DNA from: an uncultured Gammaproteobacteria bacterium
GTDB lineage: Bacteria > Pseudomonadota > Gammaproteobacteria > Xanthomonadales > Xanthomonadaceae
Assembly: GCA_946885735.1 (NCBI GenBank)
Contig: CAMPGW010000066.1
Span: 1-16,671, forward strand
DNA length: 16,671 nucleotides
Reading direction: 5' to 3'
Shown here: in pieces, positions 14,053 to 16,671 of the stretch
Layout: every line of letters begins with the position of its first letter
Position numbering within the stretch: position 1 is the stretch's first letter
The notes under the pieces: generated by a model
Told to the model about the DNA's origin: nothing
Seen by the model: only the letters and a program-made list of their open reading frames with translations
Databases searched by the model: none
Translations under genes and position numbers: made by a program

Positions 14053-16671
14053 GTGATCATCTCCGACCTCTCCATTCGCCGCCCGGTGCTGGCCACCGTG
14101 GCCAGCCTGCTGCTGATCGTGCTCGGCCTGTTCGCGTTCACCCAGCTGCCCTTGCGCGAATTGCCCGACATCGACCCGCCGGTCGTCTCGATCGACACCA
14201 GCTACGTCGGCGCGTCCGCCGCGGTGGTGGAAACGCGCATCACCCAGGTGCTCGAGGACGCGGTCAGCGGCATCGAGGGCGTTGAACTGCTCACGTCGTC
14301 GAGCCGCAACGGCCGCTCGGACATCAACATCGAGTTCAGCGCCCGCCGCGACATCGAGAGCGCCACCAACGACGTGCGCGATGCCGTCAGCCGCGCCATC
14401 GACGAGCTGCCCGAGGACGTCGAGACGCCGCAGGTACGCAAATCCGACGCCGACGCGCAGGTCATCCTCTGGGCCTACCTCAGCAGCCCGAGCATGGACA
14501 CGCTGGCACTCACCGACTATGCCGAGCGCTACGTGGCCGACCGGCTGTCGAGCATCGACGGCGTGTCGCGGATCAACTTCGGCGGCGAGCAGGCCTACGC
14601 CATGCGCGTGTGGCCGAACCCGGCCGCGCTCGCCGCACGCGGGCTGACCGTCGCCGACGTGCAGGCGGCCTTGCGCCGCGAGAACATCGAACTGCCCGGC
14701 GGCGCCATCGAATCCACCGATCGCGACTTCACCGTGCGGGTGGAGCGCAGCTACCGGACCGCGGAACACTTCCGCCAGCTCGCGCTCACGCGCGGCGAGG
14801 ACGGCCATGTGGTCCGGCTCGGCGAGGTCGCCCGGGTCGCGCTCGCCTCGGCCGAGCCGCGCGCCTATTTTCGCGGCAACGGCGCGCCGATGCTGGGCGT
14901 GGGCATCGTCAAGACCTCCACCTCCAACAGCCTGGAGGTGGCGAGCCTGGTCAAGGAGGAAATCGCGCGCATCAACGAGTCCCTGCCCGAATCCATGGAG
15001 ATGGGCGTCAGCTTCGATTCCACCGAGTACATCGACGTGGCCGTGCGCGAGGTCTACAAGACCCTGGCCGAGGCGGTGATCCTGGTGCTGCTGGTGATCT
15101 GGCTGTTCCTCGGCAGCGCCCGCGCGGCGTTGATCCCGGCGGTGACGGTGCCGGTGTGCGTGATCGCCGCCTTCATGGCGCTGTGGGCCTTTGGCTTCTC
15201 GATCAACCTGCTGACGCTGCTGGCGCTGGTGCTGTCGATCGGGCTGGTGGTGGACGATGCGATCGTGGTGCTGGAGAACGCCCAGCGCCGCGCCGACCTT
15301 GGCGAGCCGCCGCCGCTGGCCGCGCTTCGCGGCACCCGCCAGGTCGCGTTCGCGGTGATCGCGACCACGGCGGTGCTGATCGCCGTGTTCGTGCCGATGG
15401 CCTTCCAGGAAGGCAACAACGGGCGCCTGTTTCGCGAGCTGGCGGTGGCCCTGGCGGGCGCCGTGGCGATCTCGGCCTTCGTCGCGCTCACGCTCACGCC
15501 GATGATGTGCTCGCTGCTGATCCGCCCGCACAAGCGCGAGGCGCGCGGGCTGGGCGCATGGATCGATCGCCGGCTCGCCGCGCTCGCCGATTTCTACCGC
15601 CGCCAGCTCGGCAGGCACGTCGGCAAGCCGTGGTTGTTCCTGGCGGTGATGGCCGGCGCGCTGGTGGCCAGCGTCGCATTGTTCATGGCCGTGCCGCGCG
15701 AGCTGGCGCCGACCGAGGACCGCGGCGCCTTCTTCGTGTCGGCGAACGGCCCGGAGGGCGGCGGCTTCGACTACACGGTCCGGCAGACGGCCCAGGTCGA
15801 GGAGGTGTTGATGCGCCACGTCGGCGAGGGCAAGCCGATCAGCCGCATCAACGCGCGCGTGCCGGGCGGCTTCGGCGGCGGCGGCGACATGCAGAACGGC
15901 CAGGCAATCGTATTGCTCAAACCCTGGGACGAGCGCGAGCAGACCACCGACGACGTGGTCGACGCGGTCTCCGCCGAGCTGGCGAAGATCCCCGGCGTGC
16001 GCGCCGTGCCGACCGTGCGCCAGGGCCTGGTGCGCGGCGGCGGCCAGCCGCTGCAGGTGGTGCTGGGCGGGCCGGACTACGCGCAGCTGGTGGAATGGCG
16101 CGACCGCCTGCAGGCACGCCTGGAGGCCAACCCGGGCCTGAGCAGCGTGGACTCCAACTACAAGGAAACCCGCCCGCAGGTACGCGTGCTGATCGACCGC
16201 GACCGCGCCGCCGACCTAGGCGTGGCGGTCGCCGACATCGGCAACACGCTGCAGGCCATGCTCGGTTCCAGCCGCGCGACCACCTACGTCAGCGAAGGCA
16301 AGGAATACGACGTCGTGGTCCAGGCCGAGCGCGCCGACCGCTCCAGCATCCAGGACCTGCAGAACCTGTACGTGCGCGCCCGCGGCGGCGCGCTGGTGCC
16401 GCTGTCGAGCGTGGTGACGGTCAGCGAGATCGCCGAACCCGGCACGCTCAACCGCTTCAACCGCCTGCGTTCCATCACCGTCTCCGCGCGGCTGGAGCAA
16501 GGCTATCCGCTGGGCGAGGCCATCGCCTTCGCGCGGCAGGCCGCGGCCGAGGAACTGCCCGACACCGCGCAGATCGATTTCGGCGGCCAGTCGCGCGAGT
16601 ACCTGCAGGCCGGCGGCGCGGCGCTGTTCACCTTCGGGATGGCGCTGCTGATCGTTTTCCTGGTGCTGGCC
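14053..16671 (+). CDS. RND multidrug efflux permease (AcrB/HAE1 type), 3' truncated by window
   Basis: The first 873 codons of a roughly 1030-residue inner-membrane proton antiporter that expels drugs or other amphiphiles with the adaptor just upstream. The start is GTG at 14053, giving MIISDLSIRRPVLATV, the normal N-terminus of the family, three bases after the adaptor stop. TM1 (about 12-30) is followed by porter domain PN/PC (LREL PDIDPP, EGVELLTSSS). TM2-TM6 include SIGLVVDDAIVVLEN with the proton-relay Asp401 and Asp402. A second porter half follows (ELAPTEDRGAF, then a Gly-rich VPGGFGGGGDM). The window ends inside TM8 (FTFGMALLIVFLVLA). The conserved TM10 Lys and TM11 Arg lie beyond the end. 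The GTG start and weak ribosome-binding site suggest coupling to the adaptor. Confidence 0.94.
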   Translation, partial: MIISDLSIRRPVLATVASLLLIVLGLFAFTQLPLRELPDIDPPVVSIDTSYVGASAAVVETRITQVLEDAVSGIEGVELLTSSSRNGRSDINIEFSARRDIESATNDVRDAVSRAIDELPEDVETPQVRKSDADAQVILWAYLSSPSMDTLALTDYAERYVADRLSSIDGVSRINFGGEQAYAMRVWPNPAALAARGLTVADVQAALRRENIELPGGAIESTDRDFTVRVERSYRTAEHFRQLALTRGEDGHVVRLGEVARVALASAEPRAYFRGNGAPMLGVGIVKTSTSNSLEVASLVKEEIARINESLPESMEMGVSFDSTEYIDVAVREVYKTLAEAVILVLLVIWLFLGSARAALIPAVTVPVCVIAAFMALWAFGFSINLLTLLALVLSIGLVVDDAIVVLENAQRRADLGEPPPLAALRGTRQVAFAVIATTAVLIAVFVPMAFQEGNNGRLFRELAVALAGAVAISAFVALTLTPMMCSLLIRPHKREARGLGAWIDRRLAALADFYRRQLGRHVGKPWLFLAVMAGALVASVALFMAVPRELAPTEDRGAFFVSANGPEGGGFDYTVRQTAQVEEVLMRHVGEGKPISRINARVPGGFGGGGDMQNGQAIVLLKPWDEREQTTDDVVDAVSAELAKIPGVRAVPTVRQGLVRGGGQPLQVVLGGPDYAQLVEWRDRLQARLEANPGLSSVDSNYKETRPQVRVLIDRDRAADLGVAVADIGNTLQAMLGSSRATTYVSEGKEYDVVVQAERADRSSIQDLQNLYVRARGGALVPLSSVVTVSEIAEPGTLNRFNRLRSITVSARLEQGYPLGEAIAFARQAAAEELPDTAQIDFGGQSREYLQAGGAALFTFGMALLIVFLVLA

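Noticed and set aside
13018..15819. A 933-codon open frame on the minus strand across the efflux genes
   Set aside because: It is antisense to two well-supported genes, rich in His, Arg, Gln and Asp from complementing GC-rich codons, and has no domain or ribosome-binding site.
1..16671. CRISPR arrays, tRNA/rRNA genes, transposases, phage genes or toxin-antitoxin pairs
   Set aside because: No regularly spaced repeats, cloverleaf-like stretches, transposase or integrase motifs, or small gene pairs of that type were found on either strand.

Overview
The window is GC-rich, gene-dense chromosomal DNA. It looks like a free-living gammaproteobacterium of the Xanthomonadaceae (Lysobacter/Luteimonas/Stenotrophomonas-like). 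That placement is inferred from base composition, start-proximal TAnnnT boxes with poor -35 elements, a eukaryote-type class I aldolase beside gap/pgk/pyk, and secreted-protein families common in that group. No tRNA, rRNA, CRISPR array, insertion sequence or phage gene was seen. No gene-free stretch exceeds about 190 bases.

Layout. (1) 1-165 is the C-terminal tail of an RND efflux permease. Its 3' end overlaps by 26 bp a convergent secreted S1/P1-type nuclease (140-931, minus). Upstream of the nuclease on the same strand lies an OmpW-type outer-membrane porin (975-1592, minus). (2) The central block carries lower glycolysis: gap (1779-2792), pgk (3896-5074), pyk (9630-11096) and a class I fructose-bisphosphate aldolase (11821-12831), all on the plus strand. 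They are not one operon, because each has its own -10-like box. They are interleaved with a minus-strand Sua5-type tRNA t6A synthesis enzyme, a translationally coupled pair of exported proteins (DUF3857/transglutaminase-like 5178-7295 and a Sel1-repeat protein 7292-9580), and a small exported TonB_C-like protein (11174-11746). (3) The right end is a tripartite-efflux pair: a lipoprotein adaptor (12964-14049) and an RND permease with a GTG start (14053 onward, cut by the window end).

The enzymes would convert fructose-1,6-bisphosphate to triose phosphates (Fba), then 1,3-bisphosphoglycerate (Gap) and 3-phosphoglycerate (Pgk), and finally PEP to pyruvate (Pyk). Triose-phosphate isomerase, phosphoglycerate mutase and enolase are not here. 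The exported proteins have no obvious link to glycolysis.

The genes themselves are mostly familiar. The less ordinary signals are in the short intergenic spaces: an FNR/CRP-type inverted repeat between ompW and gap at class II spacing from a weak ompW -10; a long hairpin that contains the ribosome-binding region of the nuclease; a five-codon reading frame whose TGA directly abuts the pyk ATG; inverted repeats over the predicted start sites of pgk and fba; and strong hairpins without T tracts after gap/sua5 and after fba. The transglutaminase-like/Sel1 pair is the best candidate for an uncharacterised two-gene system.
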